Shown here one piece after another: positions 25,231 to 36,775 of a stretch of 64,000 nt of DNA. How positions within the stretch are numbered: the first letter of the stretch is position 1; every line of letters begins with the position of its first letter. The notes under the pieces were generated by a model, which was given only the letters and a program-made list of their open reading frames with translations, was not told where the DNA came from and ran no database searches. The DNA is from Papio anubis (lineage: Eukaryota; Chordata; Mammalia; Primates; Cercopithecidae): the NCBI RefSeq assembly GCF_008728515.1, contig NC_044988.1, positions 31,847,159 to 31,911,158 of the forward strand, in the 5' to 3' direction. Made by a program: the position numbers and the translations under genes.

Positions 25231-25440
25231 GGTCTCAATCATATACTATTGACATTTTGGGCTGATAATTCTTTGATGCAGGGGACTGTCCTGTGCATCA
25301 AAGGATGCTTGACAGCATCTTTGCCCCTATTCACTAGATGCCAATACCCCAGCCCCTGCTGCCATTGTGACAACCAAAGTGTCTCCAGACATTGTCAAAT
25401 GTCCCTGGGGAAGGTTGCAAAATTAGCTTCGAGGCTAACC
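25231..25440 (-). mobile_element. MER20, reverse orientation
   Basis: It carries reversed MER20 core motifs: 'actattgacattttgggctg', 'gtgacaaccaaagtgtctcc' and 'agacattgtcaaatgtccct'. It lies in the intron between the first two CARM1-like exons, opposite to the 21205-21430 copy. Confidence 0.88.
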
Positions 25441-25684
25441 CCCCGAATAAATTGAAAACCTTCATCATTCAGACTTTATAAGGATTTTATAAAATAATTT
25501 ATTCAAATTGGCACTTGGAAAGCACAAAAAGCATATTGGATTTAATATTATCTTGACTATGTGTAGTGATCATAGACAGAGAGAGAAATACAGTAGGGAA
25601 AAAAACATGTCAAAAAGAACAAGCAGACCCCAGAGAGTTCCTCACATTATAGAAGGCCAACACTTGAAAGGATATCAGAGATTA

Positions 25685-25780
25685 TGTGTAATAATATCAT
25701 TTTACAGATGAGGAAACCAAAGCCAAATGGTCAAGTGTTAGCCCAAGTTCATTAAGGAACGAAGGGATTGAACTACGACA
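25685..25780 (-). repeat. MIR fragment
   Basis: 'tttacagatgaggaaaccaa' followed by 'gcccaagttcattaag' is the reversed MIR core. It ends about 190 bases from the donor of the 25972-26149 exon. Confidence 0.75.
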
Positions 25781-25971
25781 AAAAACACAAAACTCAGACC
25801 TGGCTCTCTATACCACGTTGAATACTGTGAAGCATACCTGTGTTCTTATGATTGGAGACTAGTTAATTTGTTATGGAAAAATGAGATGACAAAAACAAAT
25901 AATTGAGTATAATAGAAATGCTTTTACAGAGAAGTCAGACTGTTTTTTAAACCAAGAATGGGCCAACTTAC

Positions 25972-26149
25972 CATTTGATTTTAGCCATTTTTTGGAATGA
26001 AGATAACTCTCTAGCATCCGTTCATTGAACAGCATGTATCCCGTTGGTTCGGAAATGATCACATCTACAGCCTCAGGAAGTGAGATGCCTTCAATTTTTC
26101 CTGGCAAAACAATGATCTTGCCTGAAAGGTGATTGTTTTTCACTAGCAT
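25972..26149 (-). CDS. CARM1-like: CARM1-like exon with double-E loop (first of three)
   Basis: The exon is 178 nt: 59 codons plus one base. The acceptor is a pyrimidine-rich tract ending tctttttcag; the donor is G|gtaagtt. It corresponds to the CARM1 part just after the AdoMet-binding fold. It contains the almost unchanged core SEPTGYMLFNERMLESYL, which has both glutamates of the PRMT double-E loop that holds the substrate arginine. CARM1 has Met where this protein has Thr (SEPMGY to SEPTGY). About 18 of 59 positions differ from CARM1 as I remember it, mostly I/V/L, K/R and S/T swaps. The first codon is ATG, but it directly follows a good acceptor and aligns to a Val inside CARM1, so I read it as internal and not as a start. 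The next exon completes a Gly codon (G|GA). Confidence 0.85.
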
Positions 26150-26434
26150 CTGAAAAAGATAAAATGGGGTGCCAGAACTGTTGTTATTCAGGATCTTATG
26201 AAAAATGAGTTTTATCGATTAAGGGCTGAGAATGTGACAGGAAGGAGAAAGAAGTAACATTTGTTTCTAGAAACACTTTTAAAGAAAAATAACTCATTTG
26301 TCTCACTACACAAAAATTGCATGTTTAATATATATAATTTTGGAAAAGATACAGATATAAAACAAATAAAACACCTACGATCCTAATAATAACTATCAAT
26401 ATTTTGATGCATTCTCTTCTAGACTCTACACAAA

Positions 26435-26560
26435 CATACACATATATGTGTATGTATGCCAGTATGTGTGGTCTGTGTATGTGTGTGTGTGTATATATAC
26501 ATATTTATATTTATATATTTATATATATTTATACATTTATATACTTTTATATATATAGGG
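26435..26560. repeat. Compound TG/TA simple repeat
   Basis: Runs of (TG)n then (TATA/TTTA)n, such as 'tgtgtgtgtgtatatataca' and 'tttatatatttatatatatt'. Likely variable. Confidence 0.9.
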
Positions 26561-26663
26561 GGATTTTTAAAAATTCATGGCTTCAGTTTATTTCCTATTG
26601 TTCTACTTGCAATAGAGATGCCAAACAACTCTGTACAATGATCTTCCACAGATTAATGATCTT

Positions 26664-26830
26664 TTTTGTTTTGCTTAGTTTTGAGATAGGGTCTCAGTTT
26701 GTAGCCCAGAGTGGAGTGCAGTGGTGTGATCATGGCTCACTGCAGCCTCGACCTCCTGGGCTCGAGTGATCCTGCCACCTCAGCCTCCCAAAGTGCTAGG
26801 ATTACAGATGTGAGCCACTGCACACAGGCC
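26664..26830 (-). repeat. Alu SINE with internal deletion
   Basis: Reversed right-monomer sequence runs to 'cacctcagcctccc', then continues directly with the left-monomer head ('aaagtgctaggattacagat'). The parts between the two 'cctcrgcctccc' repeats are missing, pointing to recombination between them. Short flanking repeats 'aatgatctt' (26655-26663 and 26831-26839) mark the insertion site. Confidence 0.85.
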
Positions 26831-26839
26831 AATGATCTT

Positions 26840-28155
26840 GATCCTTATTAAATTTTTCCTTGGTCTTTTGATGTCAAAAATAAATACCATGATTATTGAC
26901 CTTTCTTTAGGTGTACGTTTTTACAGTCATGTATTAATTTTCTTTGATGTCCTTTATATTTTATTTAATAAACTTAAACTCTTTCAAAAGAGGCACCCTG
27001 AAGAGAAATACATTTACTATGTTTCTAATGTATTTCTTCTGAATGCCAAATATGACAAGGTGATTGAATTATTATGTCTTTCTACTGCCTGAAAACATAT
27101 TTTCTAATAAACATTTTATATTTGCCAGCATAAATATATACAGCACATTCCTTTTCAAGTTGTTCCTCTCTGAGACTTGTAGATTTTTCCTCATTGTATG
27201 TACAGCCTGTCAGAGTCCTTCCATTTTGTATTTTTGTAGCTTAATCCCTTTGCCCATCCTAAGTGCAATGTACTATGCACTTGTTATAATTCAGTGGCAC
27301 CTTCTTAATTTCTGATCACTTCTTCAAATGGCTAGGATACCTGTCACATTAATCCTGTCTTCTAGGGTGCTGCTCACCAACACATGCTCTGTGAGCATAC
27401 AAAATGTCTTTGTTTGTTAAAATCAAGTAATCTCTAATCTATGGAGGAATAATAAAGAAAACTGTTTGAACATGTCATACATTGTCAATATTCATCCATT
27501 GCCAATGACTCTATCATCATTCCACACATAGAAGTCAAGTCCCTGGGAGTTCTGCAGAGACAATGACTAAAGGTTCGAGCTTTTGGTGTCCTGCTTTTCT
27601 CTCTACATTCTTGCCAGGAGAATCAATTCTCCTGCACAGCTTTGACTGTGGCTCCATTGTGAATGACTATCCAAACTACATCTTTAGTTTCGTCCTCTCA
27701 GCTGAGTTTCAACAATAACTTGGACATTTTCACCAGTGAATTTCGCACCTCCTAAATAACAAGTAAACAGCAAAACTCAGCTGCTTCTTGAACATTAATC
27801 ATTCCCTGAGTTTGCCTTTAAAATCTTTGTAAAATATTGCATTTCTATGATTCTGTTTTGGTCATCAATACCACAATCCCCAATGTCCTGGAGGTATACT
27901 TAGTTCCCACAGGTAATTAGTTATTACATTTTCTTATTTCTACCTTTCAGATATATTTTATTTCTGCCTTCTTTTGCCAGCATCAACTTGTCCAGTTCCT
28001 ACTAGCTTCAAATATGGACTTAAAAAATGATATTTATATAATGAAAACAATGATGGCAGTAACTACTTCATAAGTTTGTTTGAGGATCAAACCAAATAAA
28101 ATATATTAAGAGCTATGTAAGCATTAAAATTATTATATTATTCTTATTAAATAAT
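26840..28155. other. Unique sequence, nothing recognised
   Basis: AT-rich, with no exon, RNA gene or confidently named repeat on either strand. If the CARM1-like gene continues, this is intron upstream of the 25972-26149 exon. Confidence 0.45.
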
Positions 28156-28161
28156 ACTTTG

Positions 28162-28467
28162 GGCCAGGTGTGGTGGTTCATGCCTGTAATCCCAGCACTT
28201 TGGGAAGCTGAGGTGGGCAGATCACTTGAGGTCAGGAGTTTGAGACCAGCCTGGCTAACATGGTAAAACTCGTCTCTACTACAAATACAAAATAAGTTTA
28301 AAAAGTTAGTCGGACGTGGTGGAGCATGCCTGTAATTAGCTACTGAGGAGGCTGAGGTGGGAGGATCCCTTGAACTCGGGAGGGAGGTAGTGAGCTGAGA
28401 CTGTGCCACTGCACTCCAGCCTAGGTGACAGAGTGAGACTGTCAAAAAAACAAAACAAAACAAACAA
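28162..28467 (+). repeat. Alu SINE
   Basis: A whole element from 'ggccaggtgtggtggttcat' to a tail of 'caaaacaaaacaaac' units. There are small deletions in the right monomer. AluS/J-like. Confidence 0.95.
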
Positions 28468-29554
28468 CTTTTTACTTAAAAAGAGAAATGCAAATAAACA
28501 AAAACATAAAAATTACTAGTATTCCAGATATAGGCAAGGTATGTTTTCAATCAGACATTGGAGTATATCTCAAATCTCAATGTAATAATACTTCATAATT
28601 TTTTCCCAGCAATATGTTTTAGATCAGTTTTCTGAACACTTTTACATCATGGCACACATTTTTAAAAACCAAGTAATTTTATGGTACACTTGGGTGAAAG
28701 AAGAGCCTGCTTGCATTTTGAGACATTTGAGTGGGGACTCTGGCCACACTAGACCCTGACTACCTGCCATGAGTGCAAAGGACATCAAAATCTCAATACC
28801 CAGCAAACTGGTTGGGAAGCTCTGTTCTAGACATCTTTCCATGAATGGTTCTATAACATAAATTTATTGGCTATATAGTATTTAATAGATGTGTATTGAT
28901 TTATTTGATATCTCCTATTATTGGATACTCAGGTTATTTCAAATTTCTATTAAAATAGTATATTGACAAATACTAATGCAATTAAATCTGAAAATACACT
29001 TTCTGCTATTTCCTTCAAAGTTAAAGGGTATGAAGCTGGTAAGGGTTTTTGATATACACTGCCCCACTGCTTACCGGAAAGGTGGTCCCTTTTCTAAATT
29101 TCAAGCCCTCTCTAAATTCTGCTTATGGGGTCTGAGGCTGTCCAGGTAACCTCAGTATATAAAATTGCCTCTTTCCACAGACTCCTCAACTTGCAACAGG
29201 ATGCTGGAAGGGGAGCTGTTCTCTAAGTGTAGCTGGAGGGCACAATATAGTAAGATACTCAGGTGAATATCTGTGATGTAGGCCTTATATGCAGAATTTA
29301 GAGAGGATACCCCTAGACTCTTCAATCTTTAGGGAGAGCAGAGATGTAATAAGGTTTCAGAGAGAGGATTTCATGAGCTGTCAGAAGTACAATTTTGGGT
29401 CCACAGGAAATAATTTTAGGTCTCATTATTCTCACTGGCAAAGAAGGACATATCACATGCCTGGAAGGGAGCAAACAGGCCTGACTTCAGGTCATTGTAT
29501 CTTGTGACTTAATCTATTTTTGATCAGTTTCACACAAGATCAGGAATCTGAAGA

Positions 29555-29690
29555 TTAAAAATTCTAGTTCTACCTTTATCACCAAAGAGCTATGTGACCT
29601 TGGGGAAGTCACTTAAAGTCTCTAAATTTTAGTTTCCCTTCTTGTAAAATTAGGGTTTAAAACTGGAGTTGTTTTGAGGCATCTTCTAGT
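29555..29690 (+). repeat. MIR SINE
   Basis: 'gagctatgtgaccttgggga' and 'agtcacttaaagtctctaaa' are the MIR core in forward orientation. Confidence 0.85.
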
Positions 29691-30170
29691 TTGAATATTT
29701 TATGATTAGAAGAAAGCAAAATTTCTTGAAATATGTTCCAGGAGTCCATGAATACAAGGGTTTCATGATCAAATAACTTAGAACTTCTTTGTAATACATA
29801 TCCCTCTTACAAATTCAGAGTGCATTAGCATATTAATAGCTTTGAGGAATTCTACAGAAAAGAAAACTCTTGGCTTGGTTAAATTAAAGACATCCAAACT
29901 TATTAGAATGCTTTGCAGGTTTTTTTCACCACTGGATCTATATGCATCTCCCTAGATCAATCTTTAGGAAACAATGAAAATAATTATTTGATTATCTTAG
30001 GTTTGATTACAATTCCTTGATAAAGATATTGGAAAATAGGACATAAATTCAACCAGCAATCGCTCTAATACAGAAGGGCAGCTAAGTCTAGATGCATGAC
30101 TGTTCTTTGAGTCAGTCTTGCTGCCTCCCCTCATCTTCAGTTTACAACAGTCTCAGTATAGATTATCTTT

Positions 30171-30402
30171 TTTTTTTTTTTTTTTTGAGATGGAGTCTCG
30201 CTCTGTCGCCCAGACTGGAGTGCAGTGGCCGGATCTCAGCTCACTGTAAGCTCCGTCTCCCGGGTTTACGCTATTCTCCTGCCTCAGCCTCCCGAGTAGC
30301 TGGGACTACAGGCGCCAGCCACCTCGCCCGGCTAGTTTTTTGTATTTTTTAGTAGAGACGGGGTTTCACCGTGTTAGCCAGGATGGTCTCGATCTCCTGA
30401 CC
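30171..30402 (-). repeat. Young AluY, 5'-truncated (Old World monkey type)
   Basis: This is a reversed Alu with a poly(T) head (its 3' tail). It ends at 'gatctcctgacc', so the element lacks roughly its first 45 bases. A perfect 16-bp target duplication AGTATAGATTATCTTT flanks it (30155-30170 and 30403-30418). Diagnostic bases ('gtggccggatctcagctcac', 'cacctcgcccggctagtttt') are those I associate with cercopithecoid AluYR-type subfamilies. Confidence 0.93.
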
Positions 30403-30765
30403 AGTATAGATTATCTTTGGGTAGCCTGTCATTTCATTGCCATTCTTCTAAAACTAACTCAGGAGAGATATCCTTTCCAGGAATAACTGAACTTCACTAT
30501 GCCCCTCCAAGTGCTAGAAAAGTCCGCTAACACAGGGCAAGGTTCTGCAATCCACCACATTAATTGCTGCACAGGTTTACCCTGTGTGACCTGGTCCTTT
30601 TCTAAGAGCTCAGGATGGAGGGATATTCCAAATAAAGGCTCTTCTTAGACATCATCGAAGCCCAAGCAAACCCACATCATATTCTTGTTTTAATCCTGTT
30701 CCCTTGTTATTAAATTGGGTTTCTAAAATCTATGTCAATAGTACTATCACTTGTATCAGCTGCTT

Positions 30766-30827
30766 AAAACACACACATACACGTACACATATGCATACAC
30801 ATACACGTACACATACACATACACACT
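30766..30827. repeat. (CACATA/CACGTA)n simple repeat
   Basis: Alternating 'acacat' and 'acacgtac' units, with CpG retained in some. Microsatellite-like. Confidence 0.85.
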
Positions 30828-31084
30828 TTAGGTGGTAGCAGCAGAATTCATCCTTTTAGGTACCAGGATAAGTGCCAAGAGAGATCAGGGCAGTAATTCC
30901 ACCTGGTATGCTGCTGTTCTTGTCTCATTTAGGAGGGTTTTCAATAAGTTACATGTACTGTAGATGTGTTGTTTATTTATTCCTGTTCAGTTTAGAAGCT
31001 GAATTAGTCTTAGAGGCTGTACTATACAATATAGCATCTAATTATAGTCTGTCTCAAAGCAAGAAAAAAGCAAGCATTTTGGAG

Positions 31085-31260
31085 GTGAAGGCCTCGGTTG
31101 CTAGTTTGGATCCTCCATTTACTAGCTGTGACCTGTGGCCAAGATGCATGATTTCCTGGGAGTCCATTTCTTTACCTATAAAATGGGAATCATAATAGTA
31201 CCTATTCTTCAGTGTTATTTCAAGGATCAAATCAAATGAGAAAGTGCAAAGGAATATATA
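31085..31260 (+). repeat. MIR SINE
   Basis: 'ccatttactagctgtgacct' and 'tttacctataaaatgggaat' followed by 'caaggatcaaatcaaatgag' give the MIR order in forward sense. Confidence 0.85.
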
Positions 31261-31691
31261 AGTCAAAGAATACAGATGAAATAAAATAATAATTTAAAGA
31301 AAAGATGATAAAGCAATAGAACTCAGATTAAAAGGAAGACTTGACTCAAGGAAACAAATCGAGAAGCAAAGTGACATAATTACAGAATAGCCATCAACCA
31401 GGTAGAGAATATATTACGTTCAAATATATGTAACTATTTTAGAAAATCATTTGGCATTATTCAGTAAAGTTAAAGATATACTTATGATTTGGAAATATCA
31501 CCCCTCAGAAGCATACATTCTAAAAAAAATTTGAACATGTGTACTAGATAATATACACTAAAATATATATAATATTGATAGTAATAAAATAAAATGTTGA
31601 AACAAACTAGAAGTCATTAACAGGGAAATGAATGCATAAATGGTACTGTATCCATCCTATGAATATTATTTTCAACGTATTTTTTGAATAT

Positions 31692-31809
31692 TAGAGATGG
31701 GGTCTTGCTATGTTGCTCAGGCTAGTCTTGAACTCCTGGACTTAAATAATCCTCTCACCTCAGCCTCCCAAAGTGTTGGGATTACAGGCATGAGCCACAC
31801 ACCCTGTCT
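31692..31809 (-). repeat. FLAM (free left Alu monomer)
   Basis: A reversed left monomer only, from 'gagatggggtcttgctatgt' to 'catgagccacacaccctgtc', without right-monomer sequence. An ancient Alu precursor. Confidence 0.85.
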
Positions 31810-31819
31810 ATGAATATTA

Positions 31820-33490
31820 TTTAACAGTGATAAAGAAATAACTAAAGGCACATATATTAATATAAATAAATTTCACAAGCAGAATTTTAAGGAGAAAAAA
31901 GACAGGTTGCTAAAGAATATATAGTATGATTTCTTTTATAAAAATGGTCAAACGTATTCAAAACTAAACTGTATTCATTAGGGTATAATTTTTTATAATC
32001 TTATGCTAAAGATAAAACTTAAGATGTTAGTAACTTTGGGGAATGAACAGAGGAGCATGGAATCTAGGAAAGGTATTCATATATAGGAATTTTAATATAT
32101 AGTAATATTATTCTAGTTCTTAGGCTGGGTTGTAGAGATATAAGAGTTCATTTAGTTATTATTCTTTGTTCCTTATATTTAGACTCATTTCCTCTGTGTA
32201 TGAATATTTGAGCATTTTAAACTATGCTGTTAATAGAAAACTTTGAGATAATCATAAGAAGTGTAGTTTTTAAAAAGCAAACTGATTTCTGTAACAACAA
32301 ATTAACAGAAAAAATGTAGATTAAAATGAGGTAGCATAATGTCTCAGAATGACAGAAAAATAGAATAGAAAACTCACTCAGTATATTAAAAGAAAATTTT
32401 ATTAAAATAAAAAAAGCAATTTGCTGATAGAAAAAACACGTAAGGGTCATAGGAACATTTCATACAGTAATGTTCCTACACATTACAAAATATACAAAAA
32501 TATATTCTGCTAAAGATTTTGGGTTTAAGGAATAAAGAATGAATTCCTTGAGTACCCAGGCAGAAAAACAAATCACCTAAAAACTGAAAAAAAAAATCAG
32601 GCTGTCATTAACCTCTTCTATGAAAGCAATAAAACAACGTTTACTATATTTAGAAAAAACAGGTGTGGCCAAAAGATTAAATCCAGAGAAGGTGTTATTC
32701 ACCTATAAAGATAATAAATGGACATTGTCAACATGAAAGAACTCAGGACATGTGGCACACATGAGACTTCCTTTAAAAAATGCTGAACCAAAGTGGCAAA
32801 AAAATCTGCATAAATAAGAGATGAATCTAAAGAAATTAGTAATAAAGAAGCTATAATTTAAAAACCAATGGTTATAAATTAACCCATCAAATTATAGAAC
32901 AAATACTAAACAATTACATGGAGTTTTGTTATATTTGGTCACATTTCAATGGGAATTACCTTACACTTTGACAATATAAAAATGATATATAGCTAACAAA
33001 GGGGAGAGGAAGAAAGGAAAGATACGAGTGTTCATGACTTCATCTCTTTCATAGAAAAGAACATTTTTATCATAAAGAGAGAAAAAAATTCAAATTTCCT
33101 AATGTTTTCCATAACTTTAGAGGAATCCTTTAGAAAGTGATTTCTCTTATGGTGAAGAAGCATTTATTTAAAGTTTAGCAGTTTCTCTTCTTTTATCTCG
33201 GTTTCCTTTCCTTCTGTTAAATTTCCTACAAGTACTTTTCTCTATCTGTTCTTCTCTATATTTGCATTAGAAATGTCTGCAATACTGTTCACACAATATT
33301 AATAATTATTGTGGATGGTTTACATTTTTCTTCTTTATTAAATTTCTGAATTGCTTACTTTATAATAAGATATTATTTTATGAAAATAGCAAAATTATTT
33401 TTTTAGAAAAATTAGTAAAAGCAGAGGTCTAAGCAAATGTATCTACCTCCTCTCTTTTCTTATATTGCACAGCAATGTAGGAAATGTTAT
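31820..33490. other. AT-rich sequence without recognised features
   Basis: No open frame of note, RNA gene or nameable repeat was found. Very A-rich on the plus strand (for example 32280-32640), as in decayed LINE sequence, but no family motif was convincing. Confidence 0.4.
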
Positions 33491-33539
33491 AAATCAGAAG
33501 AAAACCTTAATATGCATGTATATTTAAAAAGCTAGCACA

Positions 33540-34620
33540 GGAGGAGAAATTTTGAGGGAACTCTGAAAGACAGAAAGCAGACTGAATTGGATTGATGGAA
33601 AACACCAGAACATATTATTCTGAACCCCTACATATCGGAGCTAAGAAAGATTCCCTGTAAAGGAGTTTGGGAGTAAAATGGAAATTTTGAGTCATCAAAT
33701 TCCAGGAACAGAAGAAGCCCTCAGGGCTATCACTGAGGCTGGCATGTTCCACTTCCCTCACCTTGGGTCTTTGGAGTATGAGAGGTTGATATCACCGGGT
33801 TCTGTCCCCTGGCTAAAGCTCTTGGCACTGTTTTTTGATGAAATGCCTCAGAAAAGATCTTAGGATACCGAAGCCAGAAACGTTAACAGAGTAAAGCTTG
33901 GGGTAACTTTAGAGTCCAGTTTCAGACTCTGAGAGAAGAAAACTATCAAACAGCACCACCTAAAGTTTCAGTCCTGTGAACAAAACTCTTATTTGGTGAA
34001 TTGTCAAAGCTTAAGGCTAAGATAGCAATAGAGAAGGTAAATTTGAGAAAATCTGAGAATGTAGCAACCGAAACCATGAAAGAAACAGTCAAGTTGACAT
34101 GTACATGATAGATACATAAATAATATTAAAAAACAATTCCCAGAAATCAAGAAAGATACTGGTCTTTAGATGGAAAGGGCCCACTAAATATGAAACAGAA
34201 AGGATAAAGCCCCTTAGTCCACATCTAAATACATCATGGCAAAACTGGACAACCCTAGAGATCAAGAGAAAAGGCCTCAAATCTTTCACGGTTAAAAAAA
34301 GTTACACTAGCTTTGGGTGAACAAAAACCACACTGATCCCAGAAATCTCATCAGCATCTCAGGATATTAGCAGATAATGAAGCAACTTCTGAAGGAAAGT
34401 GATTTTGAGGCTTCAATTCTATACCCAGTCAAAAATTTGTAAATGATAAAGGAATATAAAACATTTTCACACATAAAAAAACCTCAAAGATTTTAAAATC
34501 ATATATGACAAATGACAACATACAAGGAAACATATACGGAAAAGAGAAATATAAAAGAAACAGTGGTAACCAGACTATGAAGGGAAAGAAGGATGCAATC
34601 TGAGAGGAAAAAGGTTCATC
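33540..34620 (+). repeat. HAL1/L1ME-type LINE remnant
   Basis: 'gaggcttcaattctataccc' and 'agtcaaaaatttgtaaatga', with 'acattttcacacataaaaaa', follow the order found near the end of HAL1/old L1 ORF regions. Decayed. Confidence 0.55.
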
Positions 34621-34640
34621 TGTTTTTGATATACAGAACC

Positions 34641-34953
34641 TTTTTCTTTTTCTTTTTCTTTTTTTCTTTTTGAGACACAGTCCCGCTCTGTCACCCCAGG
34701 CTGGAGTGCAATGGCGCAATCTTGGCTTACTGCAGCCTCCGCCTCCTGTTTTCAAGCGATTCTCCTGCCTTGGCCTCCAAGTAGTTGGGACTACAGGCGT
34801 GCATCACCACACCCAGCTAATTTTTATATTTTTAGTAGAGATGGGGTTTCATCTTGTTGGCCAGGCTGGTCTCGAACTCCTGACCTCAGGTGACTGGTTT
34901 GCCTCAGCCTCCCAAAGTGTTGGGATTACAGGAGTGAGCCACGGTGCCCAGCT
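34641..34953 (-). repeat. Alu SINE, full length, antisense
   Basis: It runs from a (CTTTTT)n-type reversed tail to 'gtgagccacggtgcccagct', with both monomers present. AluS-like. Confidence 0.95.
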
Positions 34954-36639
34954 CTAGAACATTCCTTTTGGAGTGGCAAGAGTTCAGTGACAAAAGGATC
35001 ACATTTCCTTTCCTATGGGTCCAAGGAATGAACTTGACTCCATAGTGAAGAGTATTTATATAATCATTATACTTAATATGACTTTTTAGGGACTTAGATT
35101 TTCAGAAGCAATCTACAGACAAAGCGTCAAAGACAGTGATATATTCCATATCTTAACAACCTAGAAATAATATAACCAAACAAAATTGGGAGTCACACCA
35201 GAAGAGAGAAGTTTCTCTTTTGGGAGTCAACAATATATCCAAAGTTGGTAATTCAGAAAACAGAAATACATACATTATGACATAAAGTCATAGTAATCAA
35301 TGGAAGAACTAAAAAGACATAAACTCAGAATGGTTAACACTGGAGAATGTAGACAGGCAGGAGTGGGTAGGTGGAGGACTTTTTTTTTTTTTTTAATTTT
35401 AGACCTTCCTATGTTGTTCGATTCTCCTGAAAGTAAATACAAGTATTTACTTTCATTTAAAAGAAAAAAGTCAGAAGCTCCCCAAACAACAGAATACCTA
35501 ACCAATCCTTTCATTCTCTCCTTTCAAATCCTACTCCTTAATAGGCAATTCTGAACATCTGCTTAAACATTTATAAAAAGCAACATTAACTTTACTGTTA
35601 AATAAACTCAACAGCTTTATTTTAAACAGAATGCTTAAGCTGAAGTGCTTTGCTAACTACCTGTTAACGATGTTGTCATTTTATAAATCAGGAAACTGAG
35701 TCCTAGAGAGGTCAGTGTTCAAAACAAGGAAATACTAGAGGCAGTGGCAGACTTGAAGGAAAGTGACTATATTTATCATCAGTGTTTAAATCAGTTGAGC
35801 TCATGACTATCAATTGGCAACAGTAGCATTATGGCTTGGCTCCTTTCTGAGAAAGGTTGAAGGAAGAAACAGATGTGGTCGTGGTCGCTGTCTCTCTCTT
35901 TCCTTTCCCTCACTCAGTATACACTTGCCTCCTGCCTGGAATTCAGGGGGAATTGCTCAGCACTGCACAAGATGCCTCTTGGCCCACTGATTCTTAATTA
36001 TCAGTGTGCAGAAGGCAGGGACCTCCGAAATCTGCTGCCAAGAAAGAGTAAATGGATCCCTGGAGGAAGCAGCCTGAGAGATGAGTGTAAAAAAAAAAGA
36101 AAAAAAACTTTGCAAATGAGAACTAAGTAGGTAGGGCAATGAGGACGACACAGAGGATGACAGATGAGAGAGTGGAAAGGAGGGGAAGAGAGGCAAAGAC
36201 AGAAACATCCCTCCCTGTTTGTCTTTGAGCCGATTTAAGGGCAAAGTTTGAGGAGTCCAGAAGGCTTCCCTGTACCGAGCAAGTTGATGCCCCTTTATCA
36301 CTGCAGAAACTCTAAAGGTGACAGAAGGAAGTTATGTGAAGCTTTTAGGAGGGGAACGCTGCCAAACTCATAGTTTGGCCGTCAGCAAAAAACCACACTG
36401 GCAATTTTAATGCAATAGTGTTTTTTGTCTGATGATGCTACAAACTGCTCAACAATTGGGGAAGAAGAGCAAGGAGGCAGAGGCAGACAAGCTGTCCATG
36501 CTTGGAAAGCATGTCTTGAACAAGTTATAATGTAAGCCCTAAAAAAATACGTAATATCCATAGAAGCAATTCACAGGGTTGGGTGGAGTGCACATTTGTA
36601 CGTTATATTGAACAGCATATTTGCCCTCTATTGGAAGGT

Positions 36640-36775
36640 AAGTTTTCCCCTGTATACTGTAAGTATCTGACAGCAGGAACCATGCCTACATTGTCCATCT
36701 AGCAGTCTCTGGCATATTGAAGGCATCCAACACACATTTGTTAATTACTTCATGAAAGATGACATGACAGCCATT
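36640..36775 (+). repeat. L2 LINE 3' tail
   Basis: 'gacagcaggaaccatgccta' followed by 'ggcatattgaaggcatccaa' matches the 3' end of L2 in forward sense. Confidence 0.75.

Larger units (their letters stand above)
1147..26149 (-). other. CARM1-like: CARM1-like arginine methyltransferase gene, partial (three internal exons)
   Basis: Three minus-strand exons (25972-26149, 21482-21572, 1147-1228) encode successive segments of a type I protein arginine methyltransferase most like CARM1/PRMT4. CARM1 asymmetrically dimethylates arginines in histone H3 and coactivators using AdoMet, in the nucleus. Introns are about 4.4 kb and 20.25 kb. Exon lengths 178, 91 and 82 nt give phases that fit exactly, for 117 codons without a stop. 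Intron retention argues against a processed pseudogene. From memory, the product is about 70% identical to CARM1, so it is an older paralogue rather than CARM1 itself. Human carries an intron-containing CARM1 relative annotated as a pseudogene (CARM1P1); this may be its monkey orthologue, but that is inference. AdoMet-binding exons upstream and the THW-loop exons downstream were looked for and not found in the window. Confidence 0.75.

Noticed and set aside
25871..26149. 92-aa minus-strand frame as an intronless protein starting at ATG 26149
   Set aside because: The ATG follows a strong splice acceptor and aligns inside CARM1. The tail after SNG is intron beyond gtaagt.
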